Shown: positions 14,823 through 21,379, numbered from the stretch's first letter. The stretch is DNA of 64,000 nt from Luteipulveratus mongoliensis (GCF_001190945.1 NZ_CP011112.1:1612001-1676000); one strand, 5' to 3'. Numbers and translations: made by a program. Notes: generated by a model from the letters alone, not told the origin.

Positions 14823-14837
14823 CTATTCAGTTCTCAA
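14823..14837 (-). promoter_or_regulatory. boxA-like antitermination element
   Basis: The reverse strand reads TTGAGAACTGAATAG. Actinobacterial rRNA leaders carry a very similar boxA (TTTGAGAACTCAATAG type), which loads NusB/S10 and suppresses termination. Here it lies downstream of the Cro-like operon and upstream of a series of hairpins, where a nut or put site would be expected. Match judged from memory; function is inference. Confidence 0.55.
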
Positions 14838-14843
14838 GTTGCA

Positions 14844-14860
14844 CCCCGCTCGTGGCGGGG
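14844..14860 (-). terminator. Hairpin after the Cro-like operon
   Basis: CCCCGC / GCGGGG with a 5-base loop, starting 7 bases after the stop of the 33-residue gene. No strong U-tract. The boxA-like element follows immediately on the transcript. Confidence 0.55.
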
Positions 14861-14866
14861 AAGTCG

Positions 14867-14968
14867 TTAGCGCTTGCGCTCACCGTTCGTGCACATCGGG
14901 CACCCATAGCCGCCGCAGTACTTGCACTTCCAGTACGCGGCCCACATGCACGAGGTGGCGGTACTCAT
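14867..14968 (-). CDS. 33-residue zinc-knuckle microprotein
   Basis: Reads MSTATSCMWAAYWKCKYCGG then YGCPMCTNGERKR. The CKYC...CPMC pattern with an 7-residue gap is a minimal zinc site. It ends the three-gene Cro-like operon and overlaps the HTH gene as ATGA. Its position (after Cro-like and excisionase-like genes, before boxA) invites the idea of a regulator acting on RNA polymerase, but that is speculation. Confidence 0.66.
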   Translation of the reverse strand: MSTATSCMWAAYWKCKYCGGYGCPMCTNGERKR

Positions 14969-15174
14969 GACGGCCACCGGTCGAGCCACTCGTCGACGTG
15001 CTTGCGGAGCGAGACCTTGCCCTTCTCGCCCTTCCGCTTGAACTCCAGCGGCGGTGGGAAGGAGCCGTCATCAACGCCGGTCTCCCACTTCGCCCACGCG
15101 CGGCGGACGGTGGACTCGGACGTCTGCGTGTCGGTGGCCACGTCGCGCAGCTTGAGGACGGTGGTGGTCATCAC
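14965..15174 (-). CDS. Excisionase-like helix-turn-helix protein
   Basis: A 69-residue protein (MMTTTVLKLRDVATDTQ). Pattern TSESTVRRAWAKWE then FKRKGEKGKVSLRKHVDEWL is the HTH_17/AlpA layout: recognition helix, Lys/Arg wing, and a final helix ending in WL. Such proteins direct integrase toward excision or act as regulators. It is coupled to the Cro-like gene by ATGA, so it would be made when the lytic operon is on, which fits excisionase. Confidence 0.75.
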   Translation of the reverse strand: MMTTTVLKLRDVATDTQTSESTVRRAWAKWETGVDDGSFPPPLEFKRKGEKGKVSLRKHVDEWLDRWPS

Positions 15175-15425
15175 GCGACGACCTGCTCAGCGACCGCCAT
15201 GAGCGCGCTCGGCCGAGTGCCGAGAAGCGTTGCGAGCCGGACGATTTCGTCGGCCGTCAGCGGAGAGTTGCCCGTCGGCGAGAGCCGCCGGTTCAGGGTG
15301 GTGGAGGGAATCCCGGTCTTCTCGGCCGCTTCTCGCTGGGAGATGCCTGCCTCGGCCAGGGCCTCGAGTACGACGCTGGCCAGCGAGCGGGCAGTGTCAT
15401 CGGGGGTGGATCGGGGGTGCTCCAT
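15171..15425 (-). CDS. Cro-like XRE-family repressor
   Basis: An 84-residue protein starting MEHPRSTPDD. Residues 15-70 form an XRE helix-turn-helix (LAEAGISQREAAEKTGIPSTTLNRRL, then SPLTADEIVRLATLLG). It is the first leftward gene, divergent from the repressor at 15525, with palindromic operators between, one of which covers its own start codon. I chose this start because the longer frame would translate through the operators. Confidence 0.85.
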   Translation of the reverse strand: MEHPRSTPDDTARSLASVVLEALAEAGISQREAAEKTGIPSTTLNRRLSPTGNSPLTADEIVRLATLLGTRPSALMAVAEQVVA

Positions 15426-15433
15426 GTGGAACA
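15418..15433. promoter_or_regulatory. Operator-like palindrome, site 1 (degenerate)
   Basis: TGCTCCA-TG-TGGAACA: 7-bp arms with 2-bp spacer and one mismatch, overlapping the start codon of the Cro-like gene. Centre-to-centre distance to the next site is 21 bp, two helical turns. Confidence 0.6.
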
Positions 15434-15438
15434 CCCTA

Positions 15439-15454
15439 TGCCCCACATGGGGCA
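15439..15454. promoter_or_regulatory. Operator palindrome, site 2
   Basis: TGCCCCA-CA-TGGGGCA: perfect 7-bp arms around 2 bp. Lies just upstream of the leftward Cro-like gene, where its promoter should be. Confidence 0.75.
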
Positions 15455-15495
15455 CAACGCAAGAGGGTGGAGCCAAAAATCTTCAATAGGTCTGG

Positions 15496-15513
15496 TGCCC
15501 CATATGTGGGGCA
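15496..15513. promoter_or_regulatory. Operator palindrome, site 3, over the repressor promoter
   Basis: TGCCCCA-TATG-TGGGGCA: the same perfect arms as site 2 with a 4-bp spacer. It overlaps a CATAAT -10-like hexamer (15512-15517) about 8 bases before the repressor ATG at 15525, so binding should block the repressor's own promoter. Confidence 0.72.
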
Positions 15514-15524
15514 TAATGATCCGT

Positions 15525-15869
15525 ATGGACACCACGCACGACAACGCGCGGGAGCGGACGCCCTACGCGGACATGGTCAGCGCACGGCTACGAGCCGAGC
15601 GCGGAGACAAGCAGCTGACGCTCGACGGCCTCGCCGAAGCGGCGGGCATTCCAAAGGCCACGCTGCGACGAATTCTGTCTGGCGAGAGGGTCGCTGACGT
15701 ATCGCAGCTGGTCCGCTTGTGCCGCGCACTCGGGCTGCAACCGTCGAAGTTCCTCGAGGATGTCGAGCGACGCCTCGACGGCGCTGACCCGATCGTGCCG
15801 GCTACGCCGCAGGTGCGCCGGGTAACTGCAAAGCGTGCAGGACGTGCTCGACAATCTCCCGACGACTGA
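15525..15869 (+). CDS. Phage immunity repressor (XRE family)
   Basis: A 114-residue protein (MDTTHDNARERTPYADM). Residues 25-75 form an XRE domain (LDGLAEAAGIPKATLRRIL, VADVSQLVRLCRALGL). The tail is basic (VRRVTAKRAGRARQ). No peptidase domain, so induction is not by LexA-like self-cleavage. The start is uncertain: an ATG at 15516 is in frame, but with a -10 at 15512-15517 transcription would begin near 15525, making a leaderless message as for lambda cI. A reverse-strand gene overlaps its 3' end. Confidence 0.85.
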   Translation: MDTTHDNARERTPYADMVSARLRAERGDKQLTLDGLAEAAGIPKATLRRILSGERVADVSQLVRLCRALGLQPSKFLEDVERRLDGADPIVPATPQVRRVTAKRAGRARQSPDD

Positions 15870-16014
15870 GGCACGGGTCGGCGACTGCGGTGCGCTCTTC
15901 CTCGATCACGAGGACATCGCCGTGCAGGTGTGGCGCGAACGCCACATGCCACCCCAGCGCGTTCAGCTCATCCAGCGGGTCGATCCCTGTCGCCTCGCCG
16001 TTCTCAAGTGCCAC
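15802..16014 (-). CDS. Antisense phage protein overlapping the repressor 3' end
   Basis: A 70-residue protein starting VALENGEATGIDPL at a GTG with a GAGGGG site 8 bases upstream. It reads like a real globular protein (ELNALGWHVAFAPHLHG, VLVIEEERTAVADP, SRREIVEHVLHAL) with GC-rich third positions; the overlapping forward frame does not. Its last 68 bases are antisense to the repressor. No family recognised. Confidence 0.58.
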   Translation of the reverse strand: MALENGEATGIDPLDELNALGWHVAFAPHLHGDVLVIEEERTAVADPCLSRREIVEHVLHALQLPGAPAA

Positions 16015-16169
16015 GATGTTCCCCTCGTGCTGACTCCCGTGACCGCCGCATCGTTGCGGCGCCCTCCCCCTTGGGAGCACGCTAGACCAGCGACGCGTAG
16101 TTGTGTTGGTTACTTCACGGTATTCGTCAGATCAGGTCAGTAAGCGTCGCGTAAAGGATAGGTATACGA

Positions 16170-16568
16170 ATGGTCAAGGCTGCTGCTAGCGTCAACGGCA
16201 TGGCCGAGCGTGCCCTTCCAGGGTTCCCCGACAACCTCAACAGGTTGCTCTCGCTGGTGTGCTGGATCGAGGACCGATCACGCGGCCCGCAGCTGGTCTA
16301 CTTCTCGCTCACCGGCCTAGCCGAAGCGGCGACCGAAGCGGGGTGCCCCATGAGCGCGAAGTACACGGCGATGTGCGCCAACGGTGAGATCCCGTCGCCG
16401 GCCGCCGTGATGGTCGGGGCGATCGCCGACGCGTTCAGCGCCAGGACGACCGTCGAGGTCTCGCCGCTGCTGTTCTTCCGACCCGACGTCGCGGCCCGCA
16501 CGTTCGACCTGCTGGAGTTCGAGCGGTCGCGCCTGGCCGACCAGCTCAGGTCCGCTGGTACGGCGTAA
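16170..16568 (+). CDS. XRE-like DNA-binding protein of the immunity region
   Basis: A 132-residue protein (MVKAAASVNGMAERAL; an internal ATG at 16200 is possible). Segment SLTGLAEAATEAGCPMSAKY then IPSPAAVMVGAIADAF is an extended helix-turn-helix seen in actinobacterial regulators that act on promoters of phage and competence genes. A TATACG -10-like motif lies just before the ATG. Its 3' end overlaps the convergent ArsR-like gene by 23 bases. Confidence 0.7.
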   Translation: MVKAAASVNGMAERALPGFPDNLNRLLSLVCWIEDRSRGPQLVYFSLTGLAEAATEAGCPMSAKYTAMCANGEIPSPAAVMVGAIADAFSARTTVEVSPLLFFRPDVAARTFDLLEFERSRLADQLRSAGTA

Positions 16569-17091
16569 TCGCGAACGTCACCAGTGCCGGCACAGCGCCC
16601 GGCTTCCTTGGTGTGTCTCGGATCTCGCTGATCATGTCGGCGTAGCCCTGCTCGATGTCGTCGGCCTGCTCGGGTGTGAGCCACAGCAACGAGTCCCGTG
16701 ACGCAGCGTTCTTCCAGGCAGGGTCACTCCGCCGCTCGTGGGCGAAGTCCAGCTGCGCCTCGGACCGACATCGCAGGAACGCGCGCTCCATCCGCAACGC
16801 GGCCTCGACGAGGTCGTCGTCCTGCCCTAGGTCTTCGGGGATCGTCATGTCCTGCATGTCTGCGCGCCATACGGTGTTGCGTGACTTCCCGTCGCCGTCC
16901 TCGATGGCGACGTGGCCCACGGCGTGCAGCATCCCCAGGTGGTAGCCGATGGATGCGCGCGCTTCGACGACGCGCCGGCCGAGGTCGGTCCCGGTCTGTG
17001 GCCCGTGCAGGATCAACGCGTGCAGAAGGCGAATGCGCGCCAGGTCCGACGCCGCGTGCATCCGGTCGAGTAGTTCACTACGCGTCGTCAT
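16546..17091 (-). CDS. ArsR-like winged-helix regulator
   Basis: A 181-residue protein (MTTRSELLDRMHAASD; a start four codons upstream is possible). The N-terminal 75 residues form a winged helix (LARIRLLHALILHGPQTGTD, ASIGYHLGMLHAVGHV, EDGDGKSRNTVW). The helical C-terminal 100 residues are of unknown role. Divergent from the small secreted protein. Probably a prophage or cargo regulator expressed in the lysogen. Confidence 0.75.
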   Translation of the reverse strand: MTTRSELLDRMHAASDLARIRLLHALILHGPQTGTDLGRRVVEARASIGYHLGMLHAVGHVAIEDGDGKSRNTVWRADMQDMTIPEDLGQDDDLVEAALRMERAFLRCRSEAQLDFAHERRSDPAWKNAASRDSLLWLTPEQADDIEQGYADMISEIRDTPRKPGAVPALVTFAITPYQRT

Positions 17092-17154
17092 ACTGCGAAC
17101 CATACTTCTCGGCTTCGCTTACGTGGGCCGGATAAGTCCGTTACCGTGTGAGAC

Positions 17155-17304
17155 ATGAAGACCGCACTCGCTGCCCTGGCCGTTGCTGGCTGCCTGTCAC
17201 TGCTCGCGCTTCCCGCCAGTGCAGACGGCGAGCAGCGGCCGACGCCGACCACCACAACGACACATCCGCCCGCGACGACCGACGTCGTGTGCAGCAACTG
17301 CTGA
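17155..17304 (+). CDS. Small secreted protein, 49 residues
   Basis: MKTALAALAVAGCLSLLALP gives a clear signal peptide with a likely cleavage after ASA. The mature part is about 26 residues: a Thr/Pro-rich stretch (RPTPTTTTTHPPATT) ending DVVCSNC. The Cys near the signal (AGC) is not a normal lipobox position. It ends one base before the integrase gene ends on the other strand. Likely made in the lysogen; role unknown. Confidence 0.62.
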   Translation: MKTALAALAVAGCLSLLALPASADGEQRPTPTTTTTHPPATTDVVCSNC

Positions 17305-17305
17305 A

Positions 17306-18508
17306 TCACTCCGGAGCGGTCAGCTGCAGCCTCTCAGCGACCGTCTCAAGCGCCTTACGTGACATCTCCTGCGAGACGTGTTGGTAGCCGCGTGAGACCA
17401 CGATCGACGAGTGACCCAGGATCGCCGTGATCACGTGCGGGTCGATTCCAGCCTCGAGCAGCAGAGTGGCCGTGGTGTGCCGGGCCTCGTACAGGTCGTA
17501 TCGCCGACCCTCGTCGTCCTCTACTCGCGCTACCTGGGCTTCGTCGTTCAGCGCGACCCACGCGGCCCGGTCGACGACAGCGCGCATGGGTCGTCCTTCC
17601 TCGGCCCACACCAGGCCGTGCTCATTCTTCGGTGCGTCCTCGCGCCACTTCATCAGCGCGGCCACCAGCCACGGCACCATCGGCACGACGCGCTTGCCCT
17701 TGGACGTCTTCGGCCGCACCAGGTGTGCCGCGCCCTTGAGCTGCTTCGCCTCGTACGCATCGGGCACCCGGAACGTGCCAGCCTTCTTGTCGAGGTAGGG
17801 CAGCCGCTTGAGCTGCCATGACACGTCGATAGTCTTCTTGTCGAAGTCGATCGCCGCCCACGTCAGGCCGCGGCACTCAGCCGGGCGCATGCCCTCGAGC
17901 AGGGCGGCGACCCACCGTGCGGCATCCGGCCGCTTGCTGGCGACCTCGAGCAGCGCGAGCGCGTCGGGCAAGGGGATGGCGTCACGGTCACTCTCGGCCC
18001 TCGGCGGCCGGCGCACGGAGAACGCGTTCTGAGGAACCGTGTGCCCCTCCGCTCGTGCGGCGTTCAGCATCGTGATCAGGTTGGCGTGGACGCGCAATGC
18101 CGTCGACGTCGAGTTGGCCCCATCGCGTAGGGCCGCGTCTTGGACCGCGCGCACGTGAGCGGGTGTGAGGTTGGCGAGCTGCACCTTCCCGATGGCCGGC
18201 ACGATGTGGCACTTCACGGCGGACGCGGCGGTCGTGTAGGAGTCGGGCCGAGCGTGCCGGACGTACTGCTTGAGCCACTCCTCAGACCAGCGGCGGACGG
18301 TCATCTTGGCGGTGATCTCCGGGACGCCCTTGGCGGCGTACTCACGGTTGGCTTTCGCGAGGCCAGCCTCGGCCGCCTTGCGTGTGGCGAACCGCGTCTT
18401 GGTGACGCGACGTCGGCCACCGGAGGCGGTGAAGCCCACGTCGATCTGGTAGCACCAGTTGCCCGGCTCCTTCTCGAAGACCGAGCCCGTACCCTTGCTG
18501 CGTGCCAT
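17306..18508 (-). CDS. int: Tyrosine site-specific integrase
   Basis: A 400-residue recombinase starting MARSKGTGSV. The N-terminus is an arm-binding domain (CYQIDVGFTASGGRRRV), followed by a SAM-like core-binding domain (MTVRRWSEEWLKQYVRHA) and a catalytic domain with Arg in GMRPAECRGL, Lys in PKTSKGKRVVP, HxxR in ARHTTATLLL (preceded by YE), LGHSS and the nucleophile Tyr in RGYQHVS. Complete, so likely active. It sits beside the tRNA-derived attachment site. Confidence 0.95.
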   Translation of the reverse strand: MARSKGTGSVFEKEPGNWCYQIDVGFTASGGRRRVTKTRFATRKAAEAGLAKANREYAAKGVPEITAKMTVRRWSEEWLKQYVRHARPDSYTTAASAVKCHIVPAIGKVQLANLTPAHVRAVQDAALRDGANSTSTALRVHANLITMLNAARAEGHTVPQNAFSVRRPPRAESDRDAIPLPDALALLEVASKRPDAARWVAALLEGMRPAECRGLTWAAIDFDKKTIDVSWQLKRLPYLDKKAGTFRVPDAYEAKQLKGAAHLVRPKTSKGKRVVPMVPWLVAALMKWREDAPKNEHGLVWAEEGRPMRAVVDRAAWVALNDEAQVARVEDDEGRRYDLYEARHTTATLLLEAGIDPHVITAILGHSSIVVSRGYQHVSQEMSRKALETVAERLQLTAPE

Positions 18509-18521
18509 CACAACCCTCCAG

Positions 18522-18564
18522 GTTAGCCATTCGTTAGCCATCCTGAGATTAGCCTATGGCTAAC
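18522..18564. promoter_or_regulatory. Integrase arm-type site candidates (GTTAGCCAT)
   Basis: GTTAGCCAT occurs at 18522-18530 and again at 18533-18541, 11 bp apart, and as its complement ATGGCTAAC at 18556-18564; a degenerate copy (ATTAGCCTA) lies between. They lie between the integrase start and the att remnant, where integrase arm sites or autoregulatory operators are expected. Confidence 0.6.
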
Positions 18565-18622
18565 CGGAGGCCAGAAAACCCGCGGAATCACTGGGGTCTC
18601 GTGGTGTCAGGGTACTCGATGT

Positions 18623-18672
18623 TTTCACTTGTAATGAAGATGTCGCGGGTTCGACTCCTGTCACCGGCTCCA
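18623..18672 (+). repeat. attR: 3' half of a tRNA-Thr(TGT) gene
   Basis: The anticodon arm (TTTCA, loop CTTGTAA with anticodon TGT, TGAAG), the variable loop, the T-arm (GCGGG-TTCGACT-CCTGT), the acceptor strand CACCGGC and T-CCA are all in register. No matching 5' acceptor GCCGGTG or D-arm is found upstream, so this is a tRNA fragment left by integration. The functional tRNA should be reconstituted at the other prophage end, outside this window. Confidence 0.82.
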
Positions 18673-18685
18673 ACTCCGCACCATC

Positions 18686-19225
18686 GTGACGACCCCGGAG
18701 GCTGTCGTGACTGTGCCCAGCGATCTCGTACGACGGCGCCGACGGCTCGTCCTGCTGCCCCTCACCGTCCTCGGATCGGTCCTGCTCGTCCCGTGGACCA
18801 TCTACCTAGCGTTTGCGCTGCCGCACCACTACGTCGCGCGGCGGTGGGACTGGACCTGGACGGGCTTCGACATCGTGCTGACGCTCGCCCTGGGCGCGAC
18901 GGCGCTGCTGGCCTGGAAACGACGACTGATGACCGTCGTCACCGCAGCCGTCGCGGGCACGATGCTGCTGATCGATGCGTGGTTCGACGCGATGACGGCA
19001 GCGGCCGGCGATCTGGGCGAGTCGCTGGTCGCCGCGCTCGTCCTCGAGGTCCCGATGGGATTGCTTCTGCTCAGTGTCGCCGCACAGATCACCCTGAGGG
19101 TGGCGCGAGCACTCGCGGCGGCGCAGGGTCAGCAGTACGCCCCCTGGTGGCGAGTCCCGATGCATCGATCCGCGGACAAGCCCGCCCCGGTCATGCAGAA
19201 ACGGGACTCTGACGCCTGTGCCTGA
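18686..19225 (+). CDS. Four-span membrane protein, unknown function
   Basis: A 179-residue protein (GTG start at 18686; another GTG at 18707). Four hydrophobic segments: LVLLPLTVLGSVLLVPW, IVLTLALGATALLAW, VVTAAVAGTMLLIDA and VPMGLLLLSVAAQITL. First chromosomal gene after the prophage. Its last 11 residues (VMQKRDSDACA) are encoded by a repeat also found at 20235, so the natural C-terminus may have been altered. Confidence 0.75.
   Translation: MTTPEAVVTVPSDLVRRRRRLVLLPLTVLGSVLLVPWTIYLAFALPHHYVARRWDWTWTGFDIVLTLALGATALLAWKRRLMTVVTAAVAGTMLLIDAWFDAMTAAAGDLGESLVAALVLEVPMGLLLLSVAAQITLRVARALAAAQGQQYAPWWRVPMHRSADKPAPVMQKRDSDACA
19192..19216. repeat. 25-bp repeat, copy A
   Basis: Reads CATGCAGAAACGGGACTCTG then ACGCC. 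Copy B at 20235 differs by only two bases. Copy A supplies the last codons of the preceding gene; the following CCTGACGG resembles a decayed second arm of the same hairpin. Confidence 0.6.
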
Positions 19226-19272
19226 CGGGGGACGCGGCTGCTCCCGGACGCGCGTTCGGGAGCGGCCCGAGA

Positions 19273-20178
19273 TCAGTCGGCTTTGCGGGGAACTCGGGCG
19301 AGGGCACCGATCTCCAGTGCCGCCCACAGTGCGCGGTCGGGCCCACAGGTGATGCCATGCGGCTCGGACGCAGGCGTGGGCAGGTCATAGAGAGTGACGG
19401 CTCCATCGCGGGTGATCGATCCGATGCGGTTGCCCTGCCACTCCGTGAACCACGCGACGCCTTCGTCATCAACGGTGATCGCGTGCGGTCGCGCGGCGCG
19501 GTCGGGCAACGGGAACTCAGTGATTTGTCCGTCCGGCGTCATCCGACCGACCTGGCCCGCGCCGATCTCGACGAACCACAGCGCGCCGTCAGGGGCCGAC
19601 GCGACCCCGACGGGTGCTGCAGCCTCGGTCGGCAACGGGTGCAGATCCACGGCACCGTCCATGCTGATCCGGCCGATGGCGTTGGCCTGGTTGAGGGTGA
19701 ACCACATCGCCCCGTCGCTGCCCGCCGTGATCGCCGACGCGAATGCTCCTGTGGTGGGGAGTGGGAACTCGCTCACCTGTCCATCGACGGTGATGCGGCC
19801 GATGCGGTCCGTCGTCGTCTGGGTGAACCAGAGCGCGCCATCCGGGCCGGCCGCGATGCCGAACGGCCCGCTCTCCGGTGTCGGAATGGTGAACTCGGCC
19901 ACCTCTCCGGCAACGGTGATTCGGCCGATCCGGTGCGCCTGGTACTCGGTGAACCACAGTGCGCCGTCGGGTCCGGGCACGATGACGGTCGGTCCGCACT
20001 CGGGGTCGAGCCGGTGGAAGGTCGGTGTCTCTCCGGGAACGAGGCGGCCGATCAGGCCGTGGTGCACGACCGTGAACCACAGCGCGCCGTCCGGGCCGGT
20101 CGTGATCGCGTACGGTCCAGCGTCACCTTCGGTGACGACGAGCTCCTGCGCGGTGGTCTGGTGTCCGTGAGCTGCCAT
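19273..20178 (-). CDS. vgb: Virginiamycin B lyase-like seven-bladed propeller
   Basis: A 301-residue protein starting MAAHGHQTTAQEL. Seven repeats of the form G-P-x-G-I-x-x-G-P-D-G-A-L-W-F-T are readable, matching the seven blades of virginiamycin B (streptogramin B) lyase, which opens the cyclic depsipeptide by Mg-dependent elimination. The sixth blade keeps RPHAIT and WFTEW with NRIG, the neighbourhood of the catalytic His/Glu in the family. Related propellers with other roles exist, so substrate is not certain. It has no resistance-gene neighbours. Confidence 0.8.
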   Translation of the reverse strand: MAAHGHQTTAQELVVTEGDAGPYAITTGPDGALWFTVVHHGLIGRLVPGETPTFHRLDPECGPTVIVPGPDGALWFTEYQAHRIGRITVAGEVAEFTIPTPESGPFGIAAGPDGALWFTQTTTDRIGRITVDGQVSEFPLPTTGAFASAITAGSDGAMWFTLNQANAIGRISMDGAVDLHPLPTEAAAPVGVASAPDGALWFVEIGAGQVGRMTPDGQITEFPLPDRAARPHAITVDDEGVAWFTEWQGNRIGSITRDGAVTLYDLPTPASEPHGITCGPDRALWAALEIGALARVPRKAD

Positions 20179-20233
20179 GCCCACGATCCTGACCCAACGA
20201 GTGCTCGCCGGGCACAGCGGGTGAGCACCCGTG

Positions 20234-20515
20234 TCACGCAGAAACGGGACTCTGGCGCCGCTTCTGCATGACGGTGGACGCGGCCAGACCGACGCGCGCC
20301 CGCGAGTAGAGCGCGAACCCCGCGAGACCGGCGACAGTCGCGGCGTGCATGAGCAGCCCGGCCAGGATGTCGTAGGCAAGGAACCACGGGCGGCCGCTGC
20401 TCGGGGCGTACGAGTCCGGCGGGCCACCGCGGCAGCCCGCCGCCCACGCCATGTGAACACCGGCGAAGCCGAAGCTCCAGATCGCTAGCACGATGCCGAG
20501 AGTCCGTGTCTTCAT
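20234..20515 (-). CDS. Small two-span membrane protein
   Basis: A 93-residue protein ([19 protein letters not shown]) with two hydrophobic segments ([36 protein letters not shown]). It resembles the N-terminal half of DUF3995-type membrane proteins. The C-terminus [12 protein letters not shown] comes from the repeat at 20235-20272, so the gene may be truncated by it. Confidence 0.62.
   Translation of the reverse strand: MKTRTLGIVLAIWSFGFAGVHMAWAAGCRGGPPDSYAPSSGRPWFLAYDILAGLLMHAATVAGLAGFALYSRARVGLAASTVMQKRRQSPVSA
20235..20272. repeat. 25-bp repeat, copy B, with inverted second arm
   Basis: CACGCAGAAACGGGACTCTG then GCGCC matches copy A at 19192 with two differences, and continues into GCTTCTGCATGACGG, an imperfect inverted copy of its own start. 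The whole forms a hairpin at the 3' end of the 20234-20515 gene. Confidence 0.6.
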
Positions 20516-20589
20516 GCCTTCAACATGGCGAGGCGCCGTGGGAGGCGCCGGACCCCTCTTGAGGGGGAAAGTGCTCCCCTGGAGGGGCG

Positions 20590-21354
20590 TCAGCGGGGCG
20601 GCATCCGCAGCGCGCCGTCGAGGCGGATGACCTCACCGTTGAGCATCGGGTTGTCCACGATGTGCGCCACCAGCGCGCCGTACTCGGCCGGGTTGCCGAG
20701 GCGGGACGGGTGCGGGACCTGCTGCTCCAGCACGGTCTTCACGTCGTTGGGCAGACCAGCCAGCATCGGCGTCTCGAAGGTGCCCGGCGCGATGGTCATG
20801 ACGCGGATGCCCTTGTCGGCGAGGTCGCGGGCCGACGTCAGGGTCAGACCGACCACGCCGCCCTTGGACGAGGCGTACGCCGCCTGCCCGATCTGGCCGT
20901 CGAACGCCGCCACGGAGGCGGTCATCACCACGACGCCGCGGTCTCCATCGACCGGCTCGTTGGTGAGCATCGCCTGCGCGGCCAGGCGCAGCACGTTGAA
21001 GGTGCCGATCAGGTTGATCTCGATGACGTTGCGGTAGTCCTCCAGCGGCAGCAGCCCACGCTTGCTGATGATGCGGCCGGGAGTGCCGATGCCGGCGCAG
21101 CTCACCACGATGCGCAGCTCGCCGAGCTCGCCCGCAGCGTCGACAGCAGCCTGGACCTGAGCCTCGTTGCGTACGTCCGCCGCCACGAAGCGGGCGCGGT
21201 CACCGAGCGATGACGCGACGTCCGCGCCGTGCGAACCCTCGAGGTCGACGATGACGACAGCCGCGCCATCGGCGTACAGCCGTCGTGCGGTCGCCTCGCC
21301 GAGGCCGGAGCCGCCGCCCGTGATGAGTGCGACGGTGGAGTCGTTGATCTGCAA
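20590..21354 (-). CDS. Short-chain dehydrogenase, 3-hydroxyacyl-CoA dehydrogenase type II-like
   Basis: A 254-residue SDR ([17 protein letters not shown]). NAD-binding [19 protein letters not shown] (Asp after the second strand, favouring NAD), SCAGIG, catalytic Ser in MTASVAAF and YASSK. The sequence [13 protein letters not shown] and [14 protein letters not shown] are typical of the HSD17B10/type II group. Immediately followed by an acyl-CoA dehydrogenase on the same strand, so both probably act in fatty or branched acyl-CoA oxidation. Confidence 0.85.
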   Translation of the reverse strand: MQINDSTVALITGGGSGLGEATARRLYADGAAVVIVDLEGSHGADVASSLGDRARFVAADVRNEAQVQAAVDAAGELGELRIVVSCAGIGTPGRIISKRGLLPLEDYRNVIEINLIGTFNVLRLAAQAMLTNEPVDGDRGVVVMTASVAAFDGQIGQAAYASSKGGVVGLTLTSARDLADKGIRVMTIAPGTFETPMLAGLPNDVKTVLEQQVPHPSRLGNPAEYGALVAHIVDNPMLNGEVIRLDGALRMPPR

Positions 21355-21379
21355 GGGAATTCGCCTTTCGAGGGAGGGG

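Larger units (their letters stand above)
14389..14866. other. Gene-free phage control region with hairpins
   Basis: This 478-base stretch has no convincing gene. On the leftward transcript it begins with a terminator-like hairpin and a boxA-like element, then runs about 290 bases without clear structure, then passes two stem-loops just before the next gene. One frame between 14690 and 14815 reads plausibly (PYWYGRYTASGS) but lacks a start codon. I see no confident promoter. Confidence 0.6.
1..18672. mobile_element. Right portion of an integrated temperate phage
   Basis: This block holds an integrase at its right edge, a tRNA 3'-end remnant beyond it, a divergent repressor/Cro-like control region, and a long leftward operon of small overlapping genes with methyltransferase, exonuclease, initiator-like and resolvase functions. 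That order is typical of the integration, immunity and early region of a temperate siphophage. No structural, packaging or lysis genes are visible, so the element continues left of the window and its left attachment site cannot be seen. It could also be a degenerate prophage or satellite; the intact early frames argue against heavy decay. Confidence 0.93.

Noticed and set aside
15835..16143. Forward frame overlapping the antisense phage gene
   Set aside because: It lacks a good ribosome site and reads as unstructured Pro/Arg/Val-rich sequence, while the reverse frame looks like a folded protein.
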